Below are positions 42,602 to 51,550 of a stretch of 64,000 nt of DNA, one piece after another (the stretch's first letter is position 1; the number at the start of each line of letters is the position of its first letter). A model generated the notes under the pieces. The model searched no databases and was not told the origin of the DNA. It was given only the letters and a program-made list of their open reading frames with translations. The translations under genes and the position numbers were made by a program. Source of the stretch: Oscillospiraceae bacterium (GTDB lineage Bacteria; Bacillota; Clostridia; Oscillospirales; CAG-272); contig SVTK01000007.1 in assembly GCA_015063805.1 (NCBI GenBank), positions 1 through 64,000 of the forward strand, given 5' to 3'.

Positions 42602-43900
42602 ATGGCACAAAGCAGAGTGATCGTGGTTTCCGCCGACGCAATGGTTTACGAGGATCTTGCGTATTTGCGCAACCGCCCAAATTTTAAGTTCCTGCTGGAG
42701 CATGGCTCGCTGGTGAAGCGATGCCGCACCATTTACCCCACCATTACCTACCCCTGCCATACCACCATGGCCACGGGGGTTTATCCCAACAAGCATCAGC
42801 TTGTCAATAACAACGAACTGCACATCGGCATGAAGAAGAATATCCCCTGGAACTGGTTCCACGATGCCGTAAAGTGCCCCGATATCTTCACCGCCGCCAA
42901 GCGGGCGGGATTGAAGACCGCATCGGTGTTCTGGCCCTGCACGGGCAACCATCCCGATATTGACTATCTGGTTGATGAGTACTGGCCGCAGTTTCCCGGG
43001 GACGATGTACGGGATGTTTATCTCCGCGCCGGTACAACGCCCGATGTGTATGAAAAATGTGTTGCCCCCTACATGGAAGGGCTCAAGATCCGCTCCCACC
43101 CCGCCACCGATCAGTTCCTGATCGACTGCGCCTGCGATATGATCCGCAACTATCAGCCCCACCTGCTGATGATCCACACCGGAAACATCGATGCCTACCG
43201 CCATGACACGGGGCTGTTCAATGATAAGGTTACCCAGGGGCTGGAGGAACATGAGGCCTGGCTCGGACAACTGATTGATGCAACCAAGGAAGCGGGAGTT
43301 TACGAGGAAACCAATTTCTTCATCATTTCCGACCACGGACAGATGGAGATCAAGCGTTCCATCCGTCCCAATGTGGTATTGGCCGACCATGGCTTGATCA
43401 GCTACGACGAAAAGGGCGACCTCGTTGACTGGAAGGCATACTGCTTCTCGGCGGGGATGTCAGCCCAGGTTTACCTCAAGGATCCCGCGGACAAGGAAAC
43501 ATACGATAAGACCTACGCCCTGCTCAAGCATATGCGGGACGAGGGGATCTACGGTATCAGCGAGGTTTGGACCACCGAGGAGATCAACGAAAAGGAGCAC
43601 CTCTCGGGGGACTTCTCCTTCGTGCTGGAGACCGACGGATATACCTCCTTCGCCAACGGCTGGACCCGTCCCATGATCAAGCAGTTTGATGTTTCAGACT
43701 ACCGCTTCGGTTATGCCACCCACGGCTATCATCCCGACAAGGGACCGCAGCCGACCTTTATGGGCTTTGGCCCCGACATCAAGCAGGGGGTTGTGCTTGA
43801 GCGCCGTCCCACGGTGGATGAAGCACCTACTTACGCAAAAATTTTGGGTTGCGAGATGCCCTGGGCAGACGGTACACCCATTGCGGAGATCCTGAAATAA
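42602..43900 (+). CDS. Alkaline-phosphatase-superfamily phosphodiesterase (NPP-like)
   Basis: This 432-residue cytoplasmic protein belongs to the type I phosphodiesterase/nucleotide pyrophosphatase group. The first metal Asp is in [12 protein letters not shown], the nucleophile Thr in [23 protein letters not shown] (about 40-62), a second metal site in [15 protein letters not shown] (about 197-211), [12 protein letters not shown] (Asp-His, about 239-250) and [22 protein letters not shown] (His, about 377-398). No signal peptide is seen. GAAAGGAA precedes ATG 42602. It is a single-gene unit with its own promoter and terminator; substrate unknown. Confidence 0.88.
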   Translation: MAQSRVIVVSADAMVYEDLAYLRNRPNFKFLLEHGSLVKRCRTIYPTITYPCHTTMATGVYPNKHQLVNNNELHIGMKKNIPWNWFHDAVKCPDIFTAAKRAGLKTASVFWPCTGNHPDIDYLVDEYWPQFPGDDVRDVYLRAGTTPDVYEKCVAPYMEGLKIRSHPATDQFLIDCACDMIRNYQPHLLMIHTGNIDAYRHDTGLFNDKVTQGLEEHEAWLGQLIDATKEAGVYEETNFFIISDHGQMEIKRSIRPNVVLADHGLISYDEKGDLVDWKAYCFSAGMSAQVYLKDPADKETYDKTYALLKHMRDEGIYGISEVWTTEEINEKEHLSGDFSFVLETDGYTSFANGWTRPMIKQFDVSDYRFGYATHGYHPDKGPQPTFMGFGPDIKQGVVLERRPTVDEAPTYAKILGCEMPWADGTPIAEILK

Positions 43901-43933
43901 GATCCCACAGAAGAAAAAATACACAAATCTGCA

Positions 43934-43970
43934 AAAAATCCCGCCGCGCCTTGACAAGCGGCGGGATTTT
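43934..43970 (+). terminator. Terminator of the phosphodiesterase-like gene
   Basis: AAAATCCCGCCGC pairs with GCGGCGGGATTTT, a 13-bp perfect stem with a 10-nt loop that contains TTGACA of the next promoter. Confidence 0.93.
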
Positions 43971-43979
43971 CGGTATAAT
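43951..43979 (+). promoter_or_regulatory. proS promoter nested in a terminator
   Basis: TTGACA (43951-43956), 17 bp, TATAAT (43974-43979), perfect consensus. The -35 starts in the loop of the terminator at 43934-43970 and the spacer is its descending arm. A perfect 12-bp palindrome GTCACGCGTGAC (43995-44006) follows in the leader. Confidence 0.93.
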
Positions 43980-44033
43980 ATAAGTTGGATTTTTGTCACG
44001 CGTGACACCGAACATTTTGAAAGGAACATTACC

Positions 44034-45470
44034 ATGGCAAACGAAAAGAAAATGGTTGAGCAGATCACCTCGATGGAGGAAGATTTTGCGAAATGGTACA
44101 CCGATATTGTCAAGAAGGCAGACCTGATTGACTACTCCAGCGTCAAGGGATGCATGATCATCCGTCCCTACGGCTATGCCATCTGGGAGCTGATCCAGCA
44201 GAATCTGGATGCTCGCTTCAAGGCAACCGGCGTAGAGAATGTTTATATGCCCATGTTCATTCCCGAGTCCCTCCTCAATAAGGAGAAGGACCACGTGGAA
44301 GGCTTTGCTCCCGAGGTTGCCTGGGTGACCCACGGCGGCAGCGAGCGTCTCACTGAGCGGATGTGCGTCCGCCCTACCTCCGAGACCCTTTTCTGTGAGC
44401 ACTATGCCAATATCATCCGCTCCTACCGCGACCTGCCCAAGAACTACAACCAGTGGTGCTCGGTGGTTCGCTGGGAGAAGACTACCCGTCCCTTCCTGCG
44501 TTCCCGCGAGTTCCTGTGGCAGGAGGGTCACACCATGCACGCCACCGCCGAGGAGGCCGAGGCACGCACGCTGCAGATGCTCAACGTCTATGCTGACTTC
44601 TTCGAGGCAGATCTGGGCATTCCCGTGCTCAAGGGCCGCAAGACCGACAAGGAGAAGTTTGCCGGTGCTGAGGCAACCTATACCGTTGAGGCACTGATGC
44701 ATGACGGTAAGGCCCTGCAGGGCGGTACCTCCCACAACTTCGGTGACGGCTTTGCCAAGGCGTTTGACATCAAGTACCTGGATAAGGATAACAAGATCAA
44801 GTACGCCCACCAGACCTCCTGGGGCGTTTCCACCCGTATGATCGGTGCCATTATCATGACTCACGGCGATGACAACGGCCTGGTTCTGCCGCCTGCAGTT
44901 GCGCCCATTCAGGTTGTCGTTGTTCCTGTGCAGATGCACAAGGAAGGCGTTGTTGAGGCCGCAACCAAGGTTCGCGATGAGATCGCTGCTTACGCCCGCG
45001 TGAAGATGGACGACAGCGATAACAGCCCCGGCTGGAAGTTCGCCGAGTATGAAATGAAGGGTGTTCCGCTCCGCCTGGAGCTTGGCCCCCGCGACATTGA
45101 GCAGGGACAGTGCGTCCTTGTCCGCCGCGACAACCGGGAGAAGATCTTCTGTCCCCTGGACAAGCTGGCTGAGACCATTCCCGCAGTTCTTGCCGATATC
45201 ACCAAGGCCCTGTACGAGAAGGCTGCCGCCAACCGTGCCAACCGTACCTGGGAAGCACACTCCCTGGAAGAGCTGTGCGAGATTGCCGCGAACAAGTCGG
45301 GCTACATCAAGGCCATGTGGTGCGGTGACCTGGAGTGCGAGCTGAAGCTCAAGGAGCAGGCGGATGTGTCTTCCCGCTGTATGCCCTTTGGCGAGGAGCC
45401 TATCGGTGACGTGTGCGTCTGCTGCGGCAAGCCGGCCAAAAAGCTGGTTTACTGGGGCAAGGCATATTAA
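44034..45470 (+). CDS. proS: Prolyl-tRNA synthetase, archaeal/eukaryotic type
   Basis: ProS charges tRNA-Pro. The 478-residue length and lack of the editing insert mark the short archaeal/eukaryotic-like (type 3) form found in some Bacillota. Class II motifs: [17 protein letters not shown] (about 103), motif 2 [29 protein letters not shown] (about 145-173), [17 protein letters not shown] (about 232) and motif 3-like [19 protein letters not shown] (about 279-297). The C-terminus has a cysteine-rich zinc domain (WCGDLECE ... [18 protein letters not shown]), typical of this type. AAAGGAA precedes ATG 44034. The leader is short and no T-box is present. Confidence 0.97.
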   Translation: MANEKKMVEQITSMEEDFAKWYTDIVKKADLIDYSSVKGCMIIRPYGYAIWELIQQNLDARFKATGVENVYMPMFIPESLLNKEKDHVEGFAPEVAWVTHGGSERLTERMCVRPTSETLFCEHYANIIRSYRDLPKNYNQWCSVVRWEKTTRPFLRSREFLWQEGHTMHATAEEAEARTLQMLNVYADFFEADLGIPVLKGRKTDKEKFAGAEATYTVEALMHDGKALQGGTSHNFGDGFAKAFDIKYLDKDNKIKYAHQTSWGVSTRMIGAIIMTHGDDNGLVLPPAVAPIQVVVVPVQMHKEGVVEAATKVRDEIAAYARVKMDDSDNSPGWKFAEYEMKGVPLRLELGPRDIEQGQCVLVRRDNREKIFCPLDKLAETIPAVLADITKALYEKAAANRANRTWEAHSLEELCEIAANKSGYIKAMWCGDLECELKLKEQADVSSRCMPFGEEPIGDVCVCCGKPAKKLVYWGKAY

Positions 45471-45479
45471 TGACCGATT

Positions 45480-45520
45480 CCGGGGGTGCCGCGCTTGCCT
45501 GCGCGGCAGCCCCGGTTTTT
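45480..45520 (+). terminator. Terminator of proS
   Basis: CCGGGGGTGCCGCGC, loop TTGCCT, GCGCGGCAGCCCCGG, then TTTTT. It is one of the GGTGCCGCGC hairpin set. Confidence 0.93.
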
Positions 45521-45552
45521 CGGTGATATCCACCTGAAGGAAAGGAGGACGC

Positions 45553-46692
45553 ATGAAAATATCGGCTTATTCGATCCGTGAACGCTTCCGCCGGATCGAT
45601 CCCATCCTTCTGCTGTGCTCGGTGATTCCCACCCTGTTCAGCTTGCTTACCCTTTTTGGCTGCCGGGATGTGTACGTCGGCGGAACGAAACGGGTGGTGA
45701 TTCAGTTTGCCGCCGCGGTGCTGGGGATGATGATCACGGTGGTGATCGCCAACCTGGACTACGAATATGCAGTCACCAAGCTCTTTTGGGGTATTTTCGC
45801 CTTTTCGGTGGTCCTTCTTGTGCTGGTGCTGACGCCCCTGGGGACAAGCGAGGGTACCAACCAAAGCTATATTGTCATTCCGTTCCTTCCGGTGAATCTG
45901 CAGCCCTCCGAGGTGGTCAAATTCAGTTTTATCCTCACCTTTGCCAAGCATCTTGACCTGGTGAAAGCAAAGATCAACCATCCGGGGAGCCTTCTTGGCC
46001 TTGGCCTGCACGCCGGGCTGATCATTGTCCTTGTCCTGCTGGAGAAGGACCTGGGTGTGGCCCTGGTTTACATCGCCCTTACCGCCATTATGCTCTTCGG
46101 CGCGGGGCTCAGCCTGTGGTACTTTGCAGGAGCCATCGGTGCGGTGGTGCTGGCCGCTCCCTATCTGTGGTCCATGCTGGCGACCCACCAGCAGGAGCGT
46201 ATTATCTACGGTTTTCGGCCCGACCTTGACCCGTTGGGCGCAGGAATGCACGCCATGACCAGCAAAGCTGCCATTGCCTCCGGCGGCCTGTTCGGCCGGG
46301 GTATGAGCGGTGCGGTGGCCTATCAGAGTATGCCCACCAAGGGCACCTACACCGACTTCATTTTTGCCATTTTCGGCGAGATGTTCGGCTTCTTTGCCTG
46401 CTTCCTTTTGATTGTAATCTATGCGGTGATGATCATCCGCACCCTGCACATTGCCCGCCGGCACCGCAAGGATATGGGTTCTTTTATCTGCATCGGCGTG
46501 GCGGGAGTCCTGCTGGCCCAGGTGCTGGAGAACATTGGGATGTGTCTGGCCATGCTGCCGGTGGTGGGAATTACGCTCCCCTTTATGAGTTACGGAGGCT
46601 CCTCTATGCTTACCAACTATGCGCTGCTTGCCCTGGTGCACAGCGTTCACGCCAATCGGAACAAATATTACTTTGAGCGGGAGCCGTCGTAG
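45553..46692 (+). CDS. FtsW/RodA/SpoVE-family SEDS protein
   Basis: SEDS proteins polymerise peptidoglycan from lipid II with a partner class B PBP. The 379-residue protein has about ten membrane helices and family motifs: LQPSEVVKFSFILTFAKHL (about 117), LLEKDLGVALVYIALTAIMLFGAG (about 166) with the key Asp in EKDLG, GGLFGRGMSG (about 249) and VVGITLPFMSYGGSSMLTNYALLALV (about 337-362). It is closer to the RodA side by length and absence of a long tail, but RodA, FtsW and SpoVE cannot be separated safely. No PBP gene is adjacent. AAAGGAGG precedes ATG 45553. Confidence 0.9.
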   Translation: MKISAYSIRERFRRIDPILLLCSVIPTLFSLLTLFGCRDVYVGGTKRVVIQFAAAVLGMMITVVIANLDYEYAVTKLFWGIFAFSVVLLVLVLTPLGTSEGTNQSYIVIPFLPVNLQPSEVVKFSFILTFAKHLDLVKAKINHPGSLLGLGLHAGLIIVLVLLEKDLGVALVYIALTAIMLFGAGLSLWYFAGAIGAVVLAAPYLWSMLATHQQERIIYGFRPDLDPLGAGMHAMTSKAAIASGGLFGRGMSGAVAYQSMPTKGTYTDFIFAIFGEMFGFFACFLLIVIYAVMIIRTLHIARRHRKDMGSFICIGVAGVLLAQVLENIGMCLAMLPVVGITLPFMSYGGSSMLTNYALLALVHSVHANRNKYYFEREPS

Positions 46693-46703
46693 ACGGATAC
46701 CGC

Positions 46704-46743
46704 GAAAAGCAGCCCGCCCCCTTGGGGCGGGCTGCTTTTCATT
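46704..46743. terminator. Bidirectional terminator between the SEDS gene and spoVAF
   Basis: AAAAGCAGCCCGCCCC pairs with GGGGCGGGCTGCTTTT around a CTTG loop, serving both convergent genes; it overlaps the spoVAF stop. Confidence 0.95.
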
Positions 46744-48136
46744 TTGTCACCCGGTAGACCAACCGCTTGAGGGCGGCGCCGTTGAAGGGGATCAGAGGGT
46801 AGAGATAGGACCGCCGCCGGTTGACCGTACTGTTGGAAGCCAGCAGCACAATGCAAAGAAGCAGACCGCCTACAAAGCCCCACACATCAAAGAGGGCGGT
46901 GAGAATCAGCAGCCCCATGCGCAGGAACTTGAAGGCATAGCCCAGTTCCATGCTGGGCTGAGTGAAGTTGGCGATGGCGACGAAGGCCATATACAAAATG
47001 ACCTCCGGCATCAGCCAACCGATGTTCACTGCAAAGTCGCCCAAGATCAGACCGCCCACCACCGAGAGGGAGTTAGTCAGCATACTTGGGGTGTTCATAG
47101 AGGCCAGTTTCAGCCCGTCGATGACAAATTCGGTGAGGAGGAGCTGGGCGAAGATGGGGATTCGCGCCTCGGATGCGGGGAGGATAAACGCCATCCAGTC
47201 GGGAAGCCATTCGGGGTGGCTGATGAGCAGATACCACAGGGGGGTCAGAAACAGCGTGATCCAGAAGATGGCGTGGCGCAGCAGACGGATATAGCAGCCG
47301 GTGATGGGGGGGAAGTAATAGTCCCCCGTCTCCTGGAGGAAATCGAAGATGGAGGTGGGCAGGATCATGGCCTCGGGGGAATTGTCACAGAGGATCAGTA
47401 CGCTCCCCTCCAGCAAGGAAGCCGCCGCCGCATCGGGACGCTCGGTACAGCGGATCTTGGGAAAAGGATTGTACCAGCGTGTGCGAATGAGGCATTCCGC
47501 CATGGACTGGTGCCCAAGGGAAAGAGCATCGGTGCGGAGCTCGTCCAGCCTTTTCTGCAGGTAATCCACATATTTGGGGTCAGCCTTTCCTTCCACATAA
47601 CAGAGCACCACATCGGTGCGGGACTCGCTGCCCACGGTGTGGTAGGCCATGGTGAGGCGTGGATCACGGATGCGGCGGCGGATCAGCGCGGTATTGAAGA
47701 CCAGGGTCTCCACAAAGCCGTCCCGGGCGCCCCGCATGACGCGATCATTTTCAGGTTCCTGTGTGGTGCGGGCGGGGTAGGTCCGCGCATCGATGACCAG
47801 TGCCGTTTGACCAAAGGTGGAGCCCAGGGCCACGGTGGCTCCGCTGAGCACCATGGTGACCATGGCATCCACCGATTCGATGACATCGGCCTCCACATAG
47901 GTGATCTGCCGCCGGATAAATTCCCGCGCATCATTGCCCAGCCCCTTCAGGCTGACGAAGGGCAGCAGAAGCTTCTGCATCACGGTATCCTTGACAAAGC
48001 CGTCGATGTAGTAGAGGGTCAGCTCGTCCTCTCCGACCCGAAGGATTTTTTTGATGATGTCGAAGCTTTTCTCGACCCGTAGAAGCCGGTCCAACTCGGC
48101 CACGTTTTCCCTGTAATCTGTCCCCAACTTTTGCAT
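46739..48136 (-). CDS. spoVAF: Stage V sporulation protein AF (GerA-type spore germination protein)
   Basis: This 465-residue protein belongs to the GerA/SpoVAF family of the inner spore membrane, which take part in germination. Soluble N-terminal two-thirds: YYIDGFVKDTVMQKLL near 42, IRRQITYVEADVIESVDAMVTMVLSGATVAL near 74-104, TEPENDR-like EPENDRVMRGARDGFVETLVFNTALIRRRIRDPRL near 127-161; then SVLILCDNSPEAMILPTSIFDFLQ near 245, where the DNSP motif favours SpoVAF over GerAA. Four to five membrane helices follow. AAAGGAGG precedes ATG 48136. Other spoVA genes are not adjacent. A sigma-G-like promoter lies upstream. Confidence 0.9.
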   Translation of the reverse strand: MQKLGTDYRENVAELDRLLRVEKSFDIIKKILRVGEDELTLYYIDGFVKDTVMQKLLLPFVSLKGLGNDAREFIRRQITYVEADVIESVDAMVTMVLSGATVALGSTFGQTALVIDARTYPARTTQEPENDRVMRGARDGFVETLVFNTALIRRRIRDPRLTMAYHTVGSESRTDVVLCYVEGKADPKYVDYLQKRLDELRTDALSLGHQSMAECLIRTRWYNPFPKIRCTERPDAAAASLLEGSVLILCDNSPEAMILPTSIFDFLQETGDYYFPPITGCYIRLLRHAIFWITLFLTPLWYLLISHPEWLPDWMAFILPASEARIPIFAQLLLTEFVIDGLKLASMNTPSMLTNSLSVVGGLILGDFAVNIGWLMPEVILYMAFVAIANFTQPSMELGYAFKFLRMGLLILTALFDVWGFVGGLLLCIVLLASNSTVNRRRSYLYPLIPFNGAALKRLVYRVTK

Positions 48137-48168
48137 GAGGATCCTCCTTTGCGGCGGTATTCATGAAA

Positions 48169-48198
48169 AAGTATGGACGGAATGGGGGGCTTTTATAC
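48169..48198 (-). promoter_or_regulatory. Sigma-G-like promoter of spoVAF
   Basis: The minus strand reads GTATA (48198-48194), 18 bp, CATACTT (48175-48169). This fits the forespore sigma-G pattern GHATR-N18-CATNHTA apart from the last base, and no sigma-A promoter is visible there. The position, 32 bp before the start, suits a forespore-expressed gene. Confidence 0.65.
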
Positions 48199-48236
48199 GA
48201 AAACAGCCTGCCGCATTGCACGGCAGGCTGTTTTTG
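48198..48236 (-). terminator. Terminator of the AEC transporter unit
   Basis: AAAACAGCCTGCCG (48200-48213) pairs perfectly with CGGCAGGCTGTTTT (48221-48234). On the minus strand it follows the transporter stop at 48243 and ends in TTTTCG. Confidence 0.9.
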
Positions 48237-48242
48237 CATGGA

Positions 48243-49178
48243 TCACCCCATGATCCATTGGGCGATCCAGATAATACAGGGTAGGGTGAGGATTGAGAGC
48301 ACCGAGGTGACCCCCACCGTCAGGGCGGCATAGCTTGGCCGGATGTCATAGGTCTCCCCGAACATGGTGACCACTGCGGCAGAGGGCAGGGCAGCAATGA
48401 CAGTAGCAAAGAGCGTATATTCATTGGGAATGCCGCAGAAGTGCATCACTACGCAGACCAGCAGAGGAATGAGGATCAACTTGTGCAGGCAGTTGAGGTA
48501 GAGACTGCGGGTGGTGAAGAAGGCTTTGACGGGCATGGTTGCCAGCAGACCGCCGGTGATGAGCACCGAAATGGGGGTGCAGAGAGCGGCGAGATAGCCG
48601 GTGAAGTTCTGTACAAAGTCGGGCAGGGGAATGCGGGCGATATAGATGGCAAGGCCGATGGCGCAGGGGACGGTGCCGAAGTTGAAGAGAATATTCTTGA
48701 GCCGGGGGCGGATGTCCTTGCGGCCGCGGGCCAGGATGAGCAGTCCCCAGGTCCAGGTCAGCACGTGGAAGCTGACGAAGAAGAATGCCCCCCAGAACAG
48801 CCCTTTGGGACCCATGATGGATTCCAGGATGGGAAATCCGATGAAACCGCAGTTGGTGAAGACCAACGAAAATTCCGAGAGTTTTTGCTCATCAAGATCA
48901 CGAATGGGGCGGCAGGCGATGAAGGCATAGACCGCCATGAAAATGTGCAGGGCAAAGCCGAGGCCAAGGATGAGCAGTCCCTCTCGCAGGCCTTCATGGC
49001 TATATGCGGTTTGGGTGAGAGAATTGACGATCAGAAAGGGCTGGCCGATGCGGATGATCAGCCGGGACAGACCCTTGGAGAGCGCGTTGTCAATGATGCC
49101 CAGCTTGCGGGCAATGTAGCCCACCGCCATCAGCAAAAACAGACAGGCGACAATGTTGATCAGTCCGGACATATCCAT
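48243..49178 (-). CDS. AEC family transporter (auxin efflux carrier-like)
   Basis: This 311-residue protein has ten predicted membrane helices in two groups of five. Family signatures: the N-terminal LINIVACLFLLMAVGYIARKLGIIDNALSKGLSRLIIRIGQPFLIVNSL, FSLVFTNCGFIGFPILESIMGPKG near 104-127, and the C-terminal LPSAAVVTMFGETYDIRPSYAALTVGVTSVLSILTLP near 264-300. AEC carriers export or import small organic acids in bacteria; substrate cannot be told. ATG 49178 follows GAGGT. It starts 6 bp after the uracil-DNA glycosylase gene and is probably cotranscribed with it. Confidence 0.92.
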   Translation of the reverse strand: MDMSGLINIVACLFLLMAVGYIARKLGIIDNALSKGLSRLIIRIGQPFLIVNSLTQTAYSHEGLREGLLILGLGFALHIFMAVYAFIACRPIRDLDEQKLSEFSLVFTNCGFIGFPILESIMGPKGLFWGAFFFVSFHVLTWTWGLLILARGRKDIRPRLKNILFNFGTVPCAIGLAIYIARIPLPDFVQNFTGYLAALCTPISVLITGGLLATMPVKAFFTTRSLYLNCLHKLILIPLLVCVVMHFCGIPNEYTLFATVIAALPSAAVVTMFGETYDIRPSYAALTVGVTSVLSILTLPCIIWIAQWIMG

Positions 49179-49184
49179 GGGATT

Positions 49185-49745
49185 TTACCTCGCTTGCAGT
49201 TCTTCGAGCTTGGCACGGATGTTCTGCATATCGGTGAGCATCTCCTCTTTTTTGCGGGGGTCACGGAGAAGTGCCGCGGGGTGATAAACCGCCGTGATGA
49301 GGAAGCGTCCCCGCGCGAACCATTGCCCATGTTCTTTTGTGATGCGGAAGTCGGGCTTGATGAGCCGCATGGCGGCGATGCGTCCCAGGCAGACAATAAT
49401 CTTCGGTTCGATCAGCTTGACCTGCGCCCGCAGATAATCCATGCAGGCATCCTCTTCTTCCGGTAGGGGATCCCGGTTCTGGGGCGGGCGGCACTTGAGG
49501 ATGTTGGCAATGTAAACATCCTCCCGTGGAATGTCCACCGCAAACAGATACTGATCCAGCAGCTTGCCTGCGCGGCCCACAAAGGGAGTTCCCGACAGAT
49601 CCTCCTGCTCGCCCGGGGCTTCCCCCACGAAAAGCAGATCTGCCCCGCGGTTTCCGGTGCCGAAGACACAGTTGGTGCGGGTTTTGTGCAGGGCGCATTT
49701 GGTGCAGCCGCGGCAGGTTTCTTCAAGTGTTTGCCAGTTGGTCAT
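49185..49745 (-). CDS. Uracil-DNA glycosylase, family 4 (iron-sulfur)
   Basis: This 186-residue enzyme removes uracil from DNA. It is of the Fe-S family 4/5 type: cysteines in CRGCTKCALHKTR (about 11-17) and later in NILKCRPPQNRDP and IIVCLGRIAAM supply the cluster. The active-site motif GEAPGEQEDLSGTPFVGRAGKLLDQ (about 41-65) and the C-terminal VYHPAALLR (His, about 153) are intact. GAAAGGAAA precedes ATG 49745. It is between the repeat lipoprotein (49-bp gap) and the AEC transporter (6-bp gap), all leftward. Confidence 0.95.
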   Translation of the reverse strand: MTNWQTLEETCRGCTKCALHKTRTNCVFGTGNRGADLLFVGEAPGEQEDLSGTPFVGRAGKLLDQYLFAVDIPREDVYIANILKCRPPQNRDPLPEEEDACMDYLRAQVKLIEPKIIVCLGRIAAMRLIKPDFRITKEHGQWFARGRFLITAVYHPAALLRDPRKKEEMLTDMQNIRAKLEELQAR

Positions 49746-49794
49746 AGGTCGGTTTCCTTTCTGTACTTTCCATGCAGCCGAAGCCCGGGACGGA

Positions 49795-51393
49795 TTATTC
49801 GTTGGGGACGCAGATCACGGTCAGATTTCGGGTCGCGCCGCCGCTCCTTGACTCGATGGTAATCAAATGGTCAGCGGTTTGGATTTCCATCCGCACTTCA
49901 CCGCTGTATTTCGAAATGGGGACGTTTTCTTCAAACACCATCATGTCCCGCAGGGCGGCCTTAAAGCCCTCCACTGCGTTGTCGGTAGGTTGTGGGGTGG
50001 GGACAAATTTAATGGCATTGGGCGTCTCGGTGCGGACGGACAGGAGAAATTCGGTTACGGAGTAATCGCCCAAACTTCCCAGCAGAACGTCGAGAGCGGC
50101 GGAGATTTCATTGGCCATGGTAATGCCGAGATTGCGGAGAAGCGTGCGGTCACGCCAGATAATGGGGGACATATTGTCGGTATCGCGGGTATTGGAGGAC
50201 AGCATCATCCAGGACCGGATTACCTTGGTGCCGGAGGGATCCAGGGTGACAGCAGCATATCCCGAGGTGCTGAGCAGGCGGATGTCACCTGCCCGGACGT
50301 TGCAGGTGCCCTTTGCGGTGGGACCCCAGCTGGTGATGTCTGCACGCCAGCGATATTTTTCGTCATAGGGCATCTTGCTGAATTCGGTCATGGACTCGGC
50401 AGTGTCCAGCTGACGGGTGAAGATGCCGATGACCTGTTTTTCCTCAGCCGAAGCGGTGGCGGGGGAATACTGGCAGACGGTGCACCGGCCGTCGTCGTGA
50501 TAGGTGTGGGGTTCGCTGAAGTGATAATCACAGGTGACACAGCGTTTTTCATGATTGTCCCCGGCGGGGGTCACGGCATAAACGTGGCCGGTAGCGGGAA
50601 GCACACGCGGTGTCATGGATAAGCCGCCGCAGATGCTGCACTTGCTATGTTCGGCCAATCCCGAAGCCGTGCAGGTCGCGGGCTGGGGGGGAATATGCTT
50701 GTACTGATGCTGGGTTTTGGCCACTGTTTGCTGAGGTGTAAGCACCGCATTGCAATGGGCGCAGTGCGAGCCTTCCGTCAGCCCTTCTGCAATGCAGCTG
50801 GCGGGAACAGCTTCGTCGGTGACGGGGGTGTGGGCGGTTTTCGCCGTCGCCTGCTGCGGGGTGAGGACTTCCCCACAGTCGGCGCAGTGTGCACCCTCGG
50901 TCAATCCCTCCGCAGTACAGGTGGCAGGAACGGCAGCATCGGTGACAGAATTGTGTTCGGTTTTGGCGATCACCTGCTGAGCCATGAGAATCTCGCCGCA
51001 GTCGGCACAGTGCGCTCCTTCGGTGAGTCCTTCCGCGGTACAGGTGGCAGGAACAGCAGCGTCGGCAACGGCTTTATGTTCGGTTTTGGCAATTACCTGC
51101 TGAGCCATGAGAATCTCGCCGCAGTCGGCACAGTGCGCTCCTTCGGTGAGTCCTTCCGCGGTACAGGTGGCAGGAACAGCAGCGTCGGCAACGGCTTTAT
51201 GCTCGGTTTTGGCAATTACCTGCTGCGGGGTGATGATCTCGCCGCAATCGGCGCAATGCACGCCTTCGGAAAGCCCTTCCGCTGTGCAGGTGGGGAGGAT
51301 GGCTGCATCGATGACGGCAACGTGCTCATGACCGCATCCTGCGAGGGCAAGGAGTATCAGAAACAAAGATAAGATTATCAATGTTTTTTTCAT
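49795..51393 (-). CDS. Lipoprotein with five 41-residue cysteine repeats
   Basis: This 532-residue lipoprotein has a lipobox LAGC (residues 17-20). Residues 36-240 are five tandem 41-residue repeats with core CTAEGLTEGAHCADCGE, three cysteines each spaced C-x(10)-CxxC, plus a degenerate sixth from about 241 and further CxxC pairs (CVTCDYHF, CTVCQY) up to about 310. Each unit probably binds zinc or forms disulfides outside the cell. The C-terminal 220 residues (VIGIFTRQLDTAESMTEFSKM onward) are a domain I do not recognise. Similar CTxxGLTEGxHCxxCG repeats occur in many clostridial surface proteins, function unknown. AAGGACT precedes ATG 51393. Confidence 0.8.
   Translation of the reverse strand: MKKTLIILSLFLILLALAGCGHEHVAVIDAAILPTCTAEGLSEGVHCADCGEIITPQQVIAKTEHKAVADAAVPATCTAEGLTEGAHCADCGEILMAQQVIAKTEHKAVADAAVPATCTAEGLTEGAHCADCGEILMAQQVIAKTEHNSVTDAAVPATCTAEGLTEGAHCADCGEVLTPQQATAKTAHTPVTDEAVPASCIAEGLTEGSHCAHCNAVLTPQQTVAKTQHQYKHIPPQPATCTASGLAEHSKCSICGGLSMTPRVLPATGHVYAVTPAGDNHEKRCVTCDYHFSEPHTYHDDGRCTVCQYSPATASAEEKQVIGIFTRQLDTAESMTEFSKMPYDEKYRWRADITSWGPTAKGTCNVRAGDIRLLSTSGYAAVTLDPSGTKVIRSWMMLSSNTRDTDNMSPIIWRDRTLLRNLGITMANEISAALDVLLGSLGDYSVTEFLLSVRTETPNAIKFVPTPQPTDNAVEGFKAALRDMMVFEENVPISKYSGEVRMEIQTADHLITIESRSGGATRNLTVICVPNE
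50674..51288 (-). repeat. Five 123-bp tandem repeats within the lipoprotein gene
   Basis: The period is exactly 123 bp (41 codons). The second and third units in gene order (about 50920-51165) are nearly identical in DNA, for example the runs starting at 50979 and 51102; the outer units have diverged. This suggests recent internal duplication. Confidence 0.95.
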
Positions 51394-51428
51394 GTGTGAG
51401 TCCTTCTTTCAATGTTGTCAGTATGCTA

Positions 51429-51457
51429 ATGATAGCACAGAACCCCCGGAAAGTCAA
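51429..51457 (-). promoter_or_regulatory. Sigma-A promoter of the repeat lipoprotein gene
   Basis: The minus strand reads TTGACT (51457-51452), 17 bp, TATCAT (51434-51429). Confidence 0.8.
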
Positions 51458-51550
51458 GCGGCGTTAAGAAATGCACGGTGAGGAAGGCAATCATTTCAGC
51501 GCATGAAGCGGCGGTCGGCGGGGAAACTGTGTGGGAAAGGAGTGATGCAC

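Noticed and set aside
43980-44033. T-box leader before proS (and likewise before metG)
   Set aside because: The proS leader is only about 50 nt and metG has no separate leader; neither has a T-box sequence or the specifier structure.
50674-51288. CRISPR-like periodic repeats
   Set aside because: The 123-bp period is in frame and codes for protein repeats; there are no spacers and no cas genes.
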